Shown here: piece by piece, positions 1 through 7,499 of the stretch
Numbering within the stretch: position 1 is the stretch's first letter
Layout: the number at the start of each line of letters is the position of its first letter
DNA from: Halorubrum lipolyticum DSM 21995
Lineage (GTDB): Archaea > Halobacteriota > Halobacteria > Halobacteriales > Haloferacaceae
Direction: 5' to 3'
Assembly (NCBI RefSeq): GCF_000337375.1
Contig: NZ_AOJG01000011.1
Span: 1-52,765, forward strand
Length of the DNA: 52,765 bases
Notes under the pieces: model-generated
Database searches by the model: none
What the model saw: only the letters and a program-made list of their open reading frames with translations
Told to the model about the DNA's origin: nothing
Made by a program: the position numbers and the translations under genes

Positions 1-30
1 AGCGACTGAAGCGCGCAGCGAGCGTGCGCC

Positions 31-202
31 CGCCTCACCGGCTGGGGCTTTGGAGGTGTTCACCGCAGAGTCGTCGATCACGTATCGCCGAGTGGCTGGG
101 GCTTTGGAAGGCTTCTCCGCAGAGCTCTCGATCACGTACCGCCTCATCGGCTGGGGCTTTGGAGGTGTTCACCGTCGATCCGTAGCCATCGATTTATAAA
201 TC
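31..202. repeat. Tandem 54-55 bp repeat, three units
   Basis: Three head-to-tail units share the core TGGGGCTTTGGAGGTGTT, with cores at about 43, 97 and 152, giving a period of 54-55 bp. The middle unit has diverged (GGAAGGCTTCTCC). Between cores there are shared segments such as GCAGAG and TCGATCACGTA. The last unit runs into a 12-bp palindrome, GATTTATAAATC, at 191-202. The same core occurs in reverse complement near 885-902, 30073-30092 (diverged) and 30133-30150, so this is a local expansion of an interspersed family. The window starts inside it, so its true extent is unknown. Confidence 0.8.
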
Positions 203-254
203 CGAACCCACAGGACGGATCACCTCTCACTCGTAAGCGCGCGCCATTAATACG
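191..254 (+). promoter_or_regulatory. Promoter region of msrA
   Basis: Two TATA-like stretches precede msrA: the palindrome GATTTATAAATC at 191-202 and CATTAATA at about 244-251. The second lies about 27 bases before the ATG, the usual position for a leaderless haloarchaeal transcript. The first may instead belong to the repeat, whose copies elsewhere also end in TTTATAA. Confidence 0.45.
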
Positions 255-276
255 TCTCCGAACCCTTGTCACAACT

Positions 277-813
277 ATGTCCGATCAGCTCGAAACCGCG
301 ACGCTCGGCGGCGGGTGCTTCTGGTGTACCGAGGCGGCGCTCGAACAGCTCGCCGGCGTCGAGTCGGTCACGTCCGGCTACGCCGGGGGTCACGTCGAGA
401 ACCCGACGTACAAAGGGGTCTGCTCCGGGAACACCGGCCACGCCGAGGTCGTGCAGGTCGAGTTCGACTCCGACGTGATCGCCTACGACGAAGTCCTCGA
501 GGCCTTCTTCGAGATCCACGACCCGACCCAACTCAACCGACAGGGGCCGGACGTGGGGAGCCAGTACCGCTCGATCGTCCTCACCCACGATGAGGAACAG
601 CGAGAGGTCGCCGAGGCGTACGTCGACGCGCTCGACGAGGAGTACGACGACGACGTGGTGACCGAGATCGAACCGCTGGAGACGTTCTACCGCGCCGAGG
701 AGCACCACCAGGACTACTTCGCGAAGAACCCCGACGACGCTTACTGCACCTTCCACGCCAAGCCGAAGATGGAGAAGGTGCGCGAGAAGTTCGAGGCGAA
801 AGTCGCGAAGTAG
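277..813 (+). CDS. msrA: Peptide-methionine (S)-S-oxide reductase MsrA
   Basis: Reduces methionine-S-sulfoxide in oxidised proteins and free methionine; a cytoplasmic repair enzyme. The 178-residue protein has the family signature GCFWCTE near the N terminus, with catalytic Cys14 followed by Cys17. The CSGNTGHAEVV block and the C-terminal YCTFHAKPK segment, with a likely resolving Cys, also fit MsrA. The length is normal. The ATG at 277 is preceded by a TATA-like box about 27 bases upstream. The gene stands alone between two repeat-rich intergenic regions. No MsrB is visible in the window. Confidence 0.97.
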   Translation: MSDQLETATLGGGCFWCTEAALEQLAGVESVTSGYAGGHVENPTYKGVCSGNTGHAEVVQVEFDSDVIAYDEVLEAFFEIHDPTQLNRQGPDVGSQYRSIVLTHDEEQREVAEAYVDALDEEYDDDVVTEIEPLETFYRAEEHHQDYFAKNPDDAYCTFHAKPKMEKVREKFEAKVAK

Positions 814-1156
814 GGCGGTTACGATGCCGTGAGGTCTCCAGGCGCTCGGTATTGGGTATAAACGGTTGGTACTGACTCGGCGGCGAACACCTCCAAAGCC
901 CCATCCGACCACACCGCCCCGCACCTCACGCCTCCCCAGCCTCGTCGCTCACCCGGGGCTCCCCTCCGTCGCCCGCGTCGTTCGCGACTCCCTCGCGCGG
1001 CGCTGTTCGCGCCCTTCGGCCGCTCACAGGCGCGCGCCACCGTATCGGCCATTTATAAGCACTCACCACTCGATCCCTCATCACTCCCGATCGCATTCGC
1101 CCGGCAACCCTCCTCCGGAACGGTAGACCTTTGCCGCCCCCGGTGTGAGCGGGCGT
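814..1156. other. Intergenic region with repeat element
   Basis: These 343 bases hold no convincing gene. Short open frames exist but lack haloarchaeal codon preference and no product is recognisable. Most of the interval is one copy of the interspersed element (885-1060). The last hundred bases hold the ribH promoter region, with an AGACCTTTGCC stretch about 25 bases before the chosen start. Confidence 0.7.
885..1060 (+). repeat. Interspersed GC-rich repeat, copy 1
   Basis: Begins with GAACACCTCCAAAGCCCC, the reverse complement of the tandem-repeat core at 43-60. It continues through CTCACGCCTCCCCAGCCTCG and a GCGCCCTTCGGCCGC hairpin-like segment, and ends with GGCGCGCGCCACCG and ATTTATAAG. 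The same order of blocks recurs at 30133-30417 and, in the opposite orientation, at 52661-52765. It lies wholly between genes. No terminal inverted repeats typical of an insertion sequence and no transposase were seen. Confidence 0.75.
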
Positions 1157-1561
1157 ATGGTCTCGCTGGGACTGGTGGTCGCGCGGTTCAACGACTCCGT
1201 CACGGAGCCGATGGCCGAGGCCGCCCGCGAGGCGGCCGCCGACCGCGACGCCGTCATCGTCGACGAAGTGAGCGTGCCGGGAGCGTACGACAGCCCGCTG
1301 GCCGCCGACCGGCTCGCGCGCCGAGACGACGTCGACGCCGTCGCGGTCGTCGGCGCCATCGTCACCGGCGACACCGAACACGACCACGTGATCGCGAGCG
1401 CGACCGCCGACAAGCTCACGCGAGTGAGCCTCGACCGCGACACCCCCGTCACGTTCGGCGTGAGCGGCCCGGGGATGTCCGGCGCCGAGGCGCGCGAGCG
1501 GGTCGACAAGGGCGCGGACGCCGCCGAGGCGGCGATCGACCTCGCGGCGGAGCTCGACTGA
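1157..1561 (+). CDS. ribH: 6,7-dimethyl-8-ribityllumazine synthase (archaeal type)
   Basis: Condenses 5-amino-6-ribitylaminouracil with 3,4-dihydroxy-2-butanone 4-phosphate, the penultimate step of riboflavin synthesis. At 134 residues it fits the short archaeal lumazine synthases. The N-terminal LGLVVARFND strand, the SVPGAYDSPLAADRL substrate-binding block and GAIVTGDTEHDHV, with the catalytic His, are all in place. An in-frame GTG four codons upstream (1145) would add MSGR, but the family starts at the ATG used here. The aminotransferase follows 29 bases downstream and may be cotranscribed. Confidence 0.95.
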   Translation: MVSLGLVVARFNDSVTEPMAEAAREAAADRDAVIVDEVSVPGAYDSPLAADRLARRDDVDAVAVVGAIVTGDTEHDHVIASATADKLTRVSLDRDTPVTFGVSGPGMSGAEARERVDKGADAAEAAIDLAAELD

Positions 1562-1590
1562 CGGAGACGAAACGACCACACCACACCACA

Positions 1591-2745
1591 ATGAGCGACG
1601 CATACGACTTCTCAGAGCGGATCGGACGCGTAGAGCCCAGCGCCACGCTGGCGATATCGAACCTCGCGGCGGCGAAGGAGGCCGAGGGCGCCGACATCGT
1701 CGACCTCTCGGTCGGCGAGCCCGACTTCGACACGCCGTCGAACATCGTCGAAGCGGGGAAAGACGCCCTCGACGCCGGCCACACCGGGTACACCTCCTCG
1801 AACGGCATCCCCGAACTGAAGGAGTCGATCGCGGCGAAGCTCCGCGACGACGGGATCGACGCCGACGCCGACGAGGTGATCGTCACCCCCGGCGGCAAAC
1901 AGGCGCTGTACGAGACGTTCCAGACGCTGATCGGCGACGGCGACGAGGTCGTCCTCCTCGACCCGGCGTGGGTCTCCTACGAGGCGATGGCGAAGCTCGC
2001 CGGCGCCGACCTCTCGCGGGTCGACCTGGCCCCGCACGGCTTCCAGCTCGAACCGGCGCTCGACGAGCTCGCGGAGACCGTCTCGAACGACACGGAGCTG
2101 CTCGTCGTCAACTCCCCGTCGAACCCGACGGGCGCGGTCTTCTCGGAGACCGCCTTGGAGGGCGTCCGCGACCTCGCGGTCGAACACGACGTCGCCGTGA
2201 TCTCCGACGAGATCTACCAGCGCATCACCTACGACGCGGAGCACGTCTCGCTGGCGAGCCTCGACGGGATGGCCGACCGCACGATCACGGTCAACGGCTT
2301 CTCGAAGGCGTACTCGATGACCGGGTGGCGGCTCGGCTACCTCCACGCCACGGACGACTTCGTCGGGCAGGCCGGGAAGCTCCACTCGCACTCCGTCTCG
2401 TGCGCGGTCAACTTCGTCCAGCGCGCGGGCGTCGAGGCCCTCGAGAACACCGACGAGTCTGTCGCGGCGATGCGCGACGCGTTCCGCGACCGCCGCGACC
2501 TCCTCGTCGACCTGTTCGACGAGCACGGCGTCGACGTCGACGTGGGCGACGGCGCCTTCTACATGATGATCCCGGTCGCGGACGACGACCAGGCGTGGTG
2601 TGAGGCCGCCATCGAGGACGCTTCCGTCGCCTGTGTCCCCGGCAGCGCGTTCAACGCACCGGGCTACGCCCGGATCTCCTACGCCGCGAGCGAGGAGCGC
2701 CTCCGCGAGGCGGTCGATCGGCTCGTCTCGAACGACCTGCTGTAG
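1591..2745 (+). CDS. Class I/II PLP-dependent aminotransferase (aspartate aminotransferase-like)
   Basis: A fold-type I aminotransferase of 384 residues. The order of motifs is conserved: VGEPDFDTP and YTSSNGIPELKESIA near the N terminus, TPGGKQALYE, NSPSNPTGAVF, the SDEIYQRITYD block, and NGFSKAYSMTGWRLGY. Lys239 in that last block is the residue expected to form the aldimine with PLP. It most likely transfers amino groups between aspartate or a similar amino acid and 2-oxoglutarate, but related haloarchaeal paralogs are poorly distinguished by sequence, so the substrate is inferred. It sits 29 bases after ribH. Confidence 0.9.
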   Translation: MSDAYDFSERIGRVEPSATLAISNLAAAKEAEGADIVDLSVGEPDFDTPSNIVEAGKDALDAGHTGYTSSNGIPELKESIAAKLRDDGIDADADEVIVTPGGKQALYETFQTLIGDGDEVVLLDPAWVSYEAMAKLAGADLSRVDLAPHGFQLEPALDELAETVSNDTELLVVNSPSNPTGAVFSETALEGVRDLAVEHDVAVISDEIYQRITYDAEHVSLASLDGMADRTITVNGFSKAYSMTGWRLGYLHATDDFVGQAGKLHSHSVSCAVNFVQRAGVEALENTDESVAAMRDAFRDRRDLLVDLFDEHGVDVDVGDGAFYMMIPVADDDQAWCEAAIEDASVACVPGSAFNAPGYARISYAASEERLREAVDRLVSNDLL

Positions 2746-2883
2746 GCGGGTCGTTCGCCCGATCACGCTCGACGAGGGGCCGATCGCACCCGACGAGGGG
2801 CCGATCGACCGCGGAGCGCCCGAGAGCGGGAACCTGCGGTGCGTTTTTATCGCTGTTCCTCGAAGTTTCAACTTGGTGGTACG

Positions 2884-3402
2884 ATGTACGACCAGATACT
2901 GTATCCGACGGACGGGAGCACCGGGTCGGAAGCGGCGGCGGAACACGTCGAGGAGCTCGCGTCGGCGTTCGACGCGACCGTCCACGTGCTGTCCGTCGTC
3001 GACACGCGCCACGTCGCGATCGGGATGGGCGAGGCGTTCCTCGCCGACGACGGTGTCGCCCTGAGCAGCGACCCGTCGTCAGGCGCCGAGGGCGGGACTG
3101 TCGGAGGGACCGCCGACATCGACGAGCGACGGTCGGTGCTGCGGGAGCGGGGGGAGGCGATCGTCGAGGAAGCGAGCGCAGCGCTCGGTGGCATCGAGAC
3201 GGCGACCGCCGTCGAGTCGGGCGACCCGCACGCGACGATACTCGAATACGCGGACGGGAACGACATCGACCTCATCGTGATGGGGACGCACGGACGGACC
3301 GGCCTCGATCGGTACCTGCTCGGGAGCGTCACGGAGAAGGTGGTGCGGATGGCGGACCCGCCGGTGGTGACGGTCCGCGCCGACGAGTCGGCGGACGAGT
3401 GA
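2884..3402 (+). CDS. Universal stress protein (UspA family)
   Basis: Single-domain Usp of 172 residues. It opens with the typical MYDQILYPTDGS strand and ends with DLIVMGTHGRTGLDRYLLGSVTEKVV, the G-x2-G-x9-G-S pattern that binds ATP in this family. An acidic, glycine-rich loop (about residues 58-85) separates the halves. A GTG 15 codons upstream would extend the protein with sequence unlike the family, and the CGTTTTTATCG promoter-like stretch at about 2843-2853 lies where a short-leader start at 2884 would need it. The precise physiological role is not predictable. Confidence 0.92.
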   Translation: MYDQILYPTDGSTGSEAAAEHVEELASAFDATVHVLSVVDTRHVAIGMGEAFLADDGVALSSDPSSGAEGGTVGGTADIDERRSVLRERGEAIVEEASAALGGIETATAVESGDPHATILEYADGNDIDLIVMGTHGRTGLDRYLLGSVTEKVVRMADPPVVTVRADESADE

Positions 3403-3454
3403 GCGCGGCCCCGTCACCGCAGCCCATTTTCGCGCCGGTCCCGAAACGGGGAGC

Positions 3455-3895
3455 ATGAACGAGTCCGAGCGGGAGGCGATACTCGATCGGGTCACCAGCC
3501 AGAGCGCGACGGTCGGCGCGTCGGTCCCGGACGCAGTCACCATTGACGGAGCCGAGGTCGACCTCTCCGAGTTCATCGTGGAGACGCGGGCGATCGAGAC
3601 GGTTCCCCCGGCGCTCGACCGGAAGGTGTCGTCGGTGAAAACGACGCTCCGCGCGGAGCGCGAGCGGCGGATGAACCGGCTTCGGGGCGAGCGCGAGGGG
3701 GACGGCGGCACCGACGCGACCGACGGCCCGCTGGACCGCGAGACGGCCGAGACGCTCGCCGACGAGATCGTCGGGATCGACCGAGCACTGAACGCCTTAG
3801 ACACCATCCGTCACCCGGACTTCGCCGACGAACACCGCTCCGCGACGCTCGACGGCCACGAGCGCTGGCTCGCCTTCGTCGACGCCGTGCAGTGA
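3455..3895 (+). CDS. Conserved haloarchaeal protein (DUF5788-like)
   Basis: 146-residue soluble, acidic and arginine-rich protein without signal peptide or membrane segment. It has an N-terminal MNESEREAILDRV helix, a central charged helix (RKVSSVKTTLRAERERRMNRL) interrupted by a low-complexity linker, and a C-terminal helical part with LDGHERWLAFVDAVQ. It resembles, from memory, the DUF5788 family found next to gatC/gatA in other haloarchaea. No function is known. It lies 74 bases upstream of gatC on the same strand. Confidence 0.75.
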   Translation: MNESEREAILDRVTSQSATVGASVPDAVTIDGAEVDLSEFIVETRAIETVPPALDRKVSSVKTTLRAERERRMNRLRGEREGDGGTDATDGPLDRETAETLADEIVGIDRALNALDTIRHPDFADEHRSATLDGHERWLAFVDAVQ

Positions 3896-3969
3896 CGCCG
3901 CGGGCGTTCGTCGCGGGCCGGCGACGCCCGTTCCGAAACCCTTACTCCCGGAGCGGAACACCTCGGCGT

Positions 3970-4305
3970 ATGAGCGATACGTCCGAGTCGGCGGACGACG
4001 CGGGGGAGGCGCCCGACGGGGGCGACGACGCCGCGGCCGCCGTCGACGCCGAGGAGGTCCGACACGTCGCGGAGCTGGCCCGCGTGCGGCTCGACGACGA
4101 CGAGGTCGAGGCGTTCGCCGACCAGTTCGGCGACATCCTCGACTACTTCGAGGCGCTCGACGAGGTGCCCGAGACGGACCGAGAGGAAGAGCTCGTCAAC
4201 GTGATGCGCCCCGACGAGGTCGAGGACGGACTCACGCAGGCGGAGGCGCTGTCGAACGCCGAGGAGACGGAGGACGGCTTCTTCGTCGGGCCGAAGGTGT
4301 CGTGA
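3970..4305 (+). CDS. gatC: Aspartyl/glutamyl-tRNA amidotransferase subunit C
   Basis: Small structural subunit of the GatCAB amidotransferase, which converts misacylated Asp-tRNA(Asn) to Asn-tRNA(Asn) in archaea. The 111-residue protein has a 25-residue acidic leader, then EVRHVAELARVRLDDDEVEAFADQFGDILDYFEALDEV, the diagnostic GatC helix, and a C-terminal VMRPDEV...FFVGPKV segment that wraps GatA in known structures. Start 3970 is preferred because the in-frame GTG/ATG extension upstream encodes arginine-rich sequence typical of noncoding DNA here. The stop overlaps the gatA ATG (ATGA). Confidence 0.93.
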   Translation: MSDTSESADDAGEAPDGGDDAAAAVDAEEVRHVAELARVRLDDDEVEAFADQFGDILDYFEALDEVPETDREEELVNVMRPDEVEDGLTQAEALSNAEETEDGFFVGPKVS

Positions 4306-5609
4306 TGGCGGCCGACTACAACCTCTTCATCACGGAGGAGACGATCGAGGGCGACGCGGACGCCGAGGGGCCGCTCGCGGGCGCGACGGTCGCGGTCAAG
4401 GACAACATCTCCACTGAGGGTATCCGGACGACCTGCGGCTCCGAGATGCTCACCGACTACGTCCCGCCGTACTCCGCGACGGTCGTCGACCGGCTGACCG
4501 AGGCGGGCGCGACGGTCGTCGGCAAGACGAACATGGACGAGTTCGGGATGGGGACGACGACGGAGACCTCCGCGTTCGGCCCCACCAAGAACCCGGTCGA
4601 CCCGGAGCGCGTCCCCGGCGGCTCGTCGGGCGGGTCGGCGGCGGCGGTCGCCGCGGGCGAGGCCGACATCGCGCTCGGCTCCGACACGGGCGGCTCGGTG
4701 CGCTGTCCGGCCGCGTTCTGCGGCGTCGTCGGCATCAAGCCCACCTACGGGCTCGTCTCGCGCTACGGGCTCGTCGCGTACGCGAACTCCCTCGAACAGA
4801 TCGGCCCGATCGCGGGCACCGTCGAGGAGGCGGCCGCCGGACTCGACGCGATCGCTGGCCCCGACCCGCACGACGGGACCACCCGCGACTTGAGCGAGGT
4901 CGAGGGCGCCGACCCCGACGCGAGCTACGCCGCGGCCGCCGACGGCGACGTCGATGGGCTGACAGTCGGGGTCCCGACCGAGCTGTTCGACGGCGCCGAC
5001 GAGCGCGTCGTCGAGACGGTCGAGGCCGCGATCGCGGACCTCGAAGCGCAGGGGGCCGAGACCACCGAGATCTCGCTGCCTTCGGTCGAGCACGCAGTGC
5101 AGGCGTACTACGTGATCGCGATGGCGGAGGCGTCCTCGAACCTCGCGCGCTTCGACGGCGTCCGCTACGGCAACCGCGCCGACTCGGACGGGAACTGGAA
5201 CGAGTCGTTCGCGGAGACGCGCGAGGAGGGGTTCGGCGCGGAGGTCAAACGCCGGATCCTGCTGGGGACGTACGCGCTCTCGGCGGGCTACCACGACAAG
5301 TACTACCAGAAGGCGCAGGACGCTCGGGCGTGGGTTCGACGGGACTTCGAGGAGGCGTTCGCGGACGTGGACGTGATCGCGTCGCCGACGATGCCGGTGC
5401 TCCCCTTCGAGCTCGGTGAGAGCCTCGACGACCCGCTCCGGATGTACCTCGCGGACGCGAACACCACCCCCGTCAACCTCGCGAACCTCCCTGCCGTCTC
5501 GGTGCCTGCGGGAGAGGCCGACGGGCTCCCGGTCGGGCTCCAGCTCGTCGGGCCGAAGTTCGACGAGGAGACCGTGATCCGCGCCGCGAGCGCGGTCGAG
5601 GACAGATGA
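4305..5609 (+). CDS. gatA: Aspartyl/glutamyl-tRNA amidotransferase subunit A
   Basis: Amidase-signature subunit that hydrolyses glutamine and supplies ammonia for tRNA-dependent Asn (or Gln) formation. The 434-residue protein shows the Ser-Ser-Lys triad context: Lys32 in AVAVKDNI, the GGSSGGS block near residues 106-111, and GSDTGGSVR with the nucleophile near residue 131. It is slightly shorter than bacterial GatA, as usual in haloarchaea. The ATG at 4305 overlaps the gatC stop; a GTG one codon upstream is also possible. The stop overlaps the next gene at 5606. GatB is not in the window. Confidence 0.95.
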   Translation: MAADYNLFITEETIEGDADAEGPLAGATVAVKDNISTEGIRTTCGSEMLTDYVPPYSATVVDRLTEAGATVVGKTNMDEFGMGTTTETSAFGPTKNPVDPERVPGGSSGGSAAAVAAGEADIALGSDTGGSVRCPAAFCGVVGIKPTYGLVSRYGLVAYANSLEQIGPIAGTVEEAAAGLDAIAGPDPHDGTTRDLSEVEGADPDASYAAAADGDVDGLTVGVPTELFDGADERVVETVEAAIADLEAQGAETTEISLPSVEHAVQAYYVIAMAEASSNLARFDGVRYGNRADSDGNWNESFAETREEGFGAEVKRRILLGTYALSAGYHDKYYQKAQDARAWVRRDFEEAFADVDVIASPTMPVLPFELGESLDDPLRMYLADANTTPVNLANLPAVSVPAGEADGLPVGLQLVGPKFDEETVIRAASAVEDR

Positions 5610-6112
5610 GTCTGACCGACGAGGAGCGGAGCCGGCTCGCCGACATCGTCCGGCTCCAACCGACGAAGAACGGCGAGCTGCAGGACGCGTGGGGGCTCGA
5701 GAGCGGCAGCGAGGTCCATCAGTACTTGGAAACCCACCTGAAGGAGTACTACTACCGCGACGACGACAGTCTGATCCGATCGACCGCCGAGGCGAACGAC
5801 CTCGTCGACGTCGAGCCCGGGATCGAGGCCGACGCGGTCGCGAAGGGCGCCGCGCCGGAGACGATCCGCGTCCCCGAGCTGGAGGCGCGGGTGTTCGAGG
5901 TCGTGGCGGGGCCCGACGAGCGCTCGCAGTCGGTCGTGGCCGTTCTCAACGCCGTCCGCGAGGCGTTCGACCTCGATCCCGACGTGGACGAGGTGCGGCG
6001 CGCGCTCCGGAGCCTCGAACGCAAGAACGTCGTCGAGGTGGTCTACCGGACCGTGCCGACGTTCAGACTGGCCGTCGAGCGCGACGAGGTCACCGTCGAA
6101 GTCGCGGAGTGA
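5606..6112 (+). CDS. Conserved haloarchaeal protein, winged-helix-like (DUF5797-like)
   Basis: 168 residues, soluble. It starts by ATGA overlap with gatA, so translation is probably coupled. The N-terminal half (TDEERSRLADIVRLQPTKNGELQDAWGLESGSEVHQYLETHLKEYYYRDDDSLI) reads like a helix-turn-helix or winged-helix fold. The second half (IRVPELEARVFEVVAGPDERSQSVVAVLNAVREAF) could form another small helical domain. It resembles the haloarchaeal DUF5797 family from memory. Linkage to gatCA suggests a role near translation, but this is only context. Confidence 0.75.
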   Translation: MSLTDEERSRLADIVRLQPTKNGELQDAWGLESGSEVHQYLETHLKEYYYRDDDSLIRSTAEANDLVDVEPGIEADAVAKGAAPETIRVPELEARVFEVVAGPDERSQSVVAVLNAVREAFDLDPDVDEVRRALRSLERKNVVEVVYRTVPTFRLAVERDEVTVEVAE

Positions 6113-6161
6113 CTCGCACCCATACGGCTCCCCGATCTCGACGCCGATCCGCAACGCTATC

Positions 6162-6168
6162 TTATAAG
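6162..6168 (+). promoter_or_regulatory. TATA box of coaBC
   Basis: TTATAAG sits 27-33 bases before the coaBC ATG at 6195, the spacing expected for a leaderless archaeal transcript. It is AT-rich against a GC-rich background. Confidence 0.6.
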
Positions 6169-6194
6169 CCGCCGGGGCCGGAACCCTCTCGGTA

Positions 6195-7364
6195 ATGCTA
6201 CAGGGGGTCAACGTCGCGCTCGGCGTCTCGGGGAGCATCGCGGCGGTGAAGGTGGTCGAACTCGCTCACGAGCTGCGCCGCTGCGGCGCGAGCGTGCGCG
6301 CCGTCATGTCCCCGGCGGCGACGAACATCGTTCACCCGTGGGCGGTCGACTTCGCGACCGACGAGCCAGTCGTCACCGAGATTACCGGCGACGTGGAACA
6401 CGTCGAACTCTGCGGACGCGACGGGTGGGCCGACGTGCTCCTCTTGGCGCCCGCGACCGCGAACACCGCGGGGAAGGTCGCGGCCGCGGTCGACGACACC
6501 CCGGTCACGACCTGCGCGACGACCGCGCTCGGCGCGGACGTGCCGGTCGTGATGGCGCCGGCGATGCACGAGCCGATGTACGACCACCCGGGCGTACTGG
6601 AGGCGCTCGACCGGTTGGAGGCGTGGGGCGTGACGTTCGCGGACCCCCGTATCGAAGAGGGGAAAGCGAAGATCGCCGCGGAGGACGACATCGTGACGCG
6701 GGTCGCTCGGGCGACGACGCCCCAGTCGCTCTCGGGGACTCACGTCGTCGTCACCGCGGGGGCGACGAAAGAGCGGATCGACCCGATCCGAATCCTAACG
6801 AACCGGGCGTCGGGGAAGACGGGACGCGCCGTCGCCCGGGCGCTGTACGTCCGGGGCGCGACCGTGACGCTGGTACAGGACGGCCCGGACGTCCCCTACG
6901 CCGACGTGGTCGCGGTCGAGACCGCGGCGGAGATGATGAAGGCGTGCCGCCGGACCGCGGCCACCGCCGACGCGCTGGTCTCCGCGGCGGCCATCTCCGA
7001 TTTCACCGCCGACGCGGTCGACGAGAAGATCCGCTCCGGCTCGCCGCTGTCGGTCGATCTGGAGCCGACGCCGAAGCTGATCGACTCGGTGCGAGAGGCC
7101 TACCCGGACCTCCCGATCGTCGGGTTCAAGGCCGAGACCTCCGGCGACGACGCGGCGATGGTCGCGGAGGCGGAAGGGATCCGCGACCGGGTCGGGCTCG
7201 CGTTCGTCGTCGCGAACGACGCGAGCGTGATGGGCGGCGACGAGACCCGGGTCCTCCTCGTCGGCGAAGAGGGGACCGAACCCGAGGAGGCCGCCGGCTC
7301 GAAGGACGCCGTCGCCGGGCGGATCGCCGACAGGCTGGCCGCGGAGCTCGGGCGGTCGGCGTGA
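6195..7364 (+). CDS. coaBC: Bifunctional phosphopantothenoylcysteine decarboxylase / phosphopantothenate-cysteine ligase
   Basis: Two steps of coenzyme A synthesis in one 389-residue protein. Residues 1-175 form the flavoprotein decarboxylase (CoaC) with GVSGSIAAVKVVELAHEL, the EHVELCGR region and MAPAMHEPMYDHP. Residues 180-389 form the synthetase (CoaB), beginning HVVVTAGATKERIDPIRILTNRASGKTG and later containing GFKAE. The length is standard. The TATA box 27-33 bases before the ATG supports the start. The decarboxylase PxMNxxMW motif appears here as PAMHEPMYD, a common archaeal variant. Confidence 0.95.
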   Translation: MLQGVNVALGVSGSIAAVKVVELAHELRRCGASVRAVMSPAATNIVHPWAVDFATDEPVVTEITGDVEHVELCGRDGWADVLLLAPATANTAGKVAAAVDDTPVTTCATTALGADVPVVMAPAMHEPMYDHPGVLEALDRLEAWGVTFADPRIEEGKAKIAAEDDIVTRVARATTPQSLSGTHVVVTAGATKERIDPIRILTNRASGKTGRAVARALYVRGATVTLVQDGPDVPYADVVAVETAAEMMKACRRTAATADALVSAAAISDFTADAVDEKIRSGSPLSVDLEPTPKLIDSVREAYPDLPIVGFKAETSGDDAAMVAEAEGIRDRVGLAFVVANDASVMGGDETRVLLVGEEGTEPEEAAGSKDAVAGRIADRLAAELGRSA

Positions 7365-7499
7365 CGACCGTCTCGATCCGCGCAGGCGGCGTCTGACCCC
7401 GAAACCGTCGCGGATACAAACTGTTTTGAGTCGGTAGAGAAAGGATCGGGACAGAGAGACACATGTGCATAGAGACGGCGAAACTCGGCTCCGTCAGAG

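Noticed and set aside
31..202. Possible CRISPR array from three regular repeats
   Set aside because: Units are head-to-tail without unique spacers, the 54-bp unit is too long, copies are diverged, and no cas gene is present.
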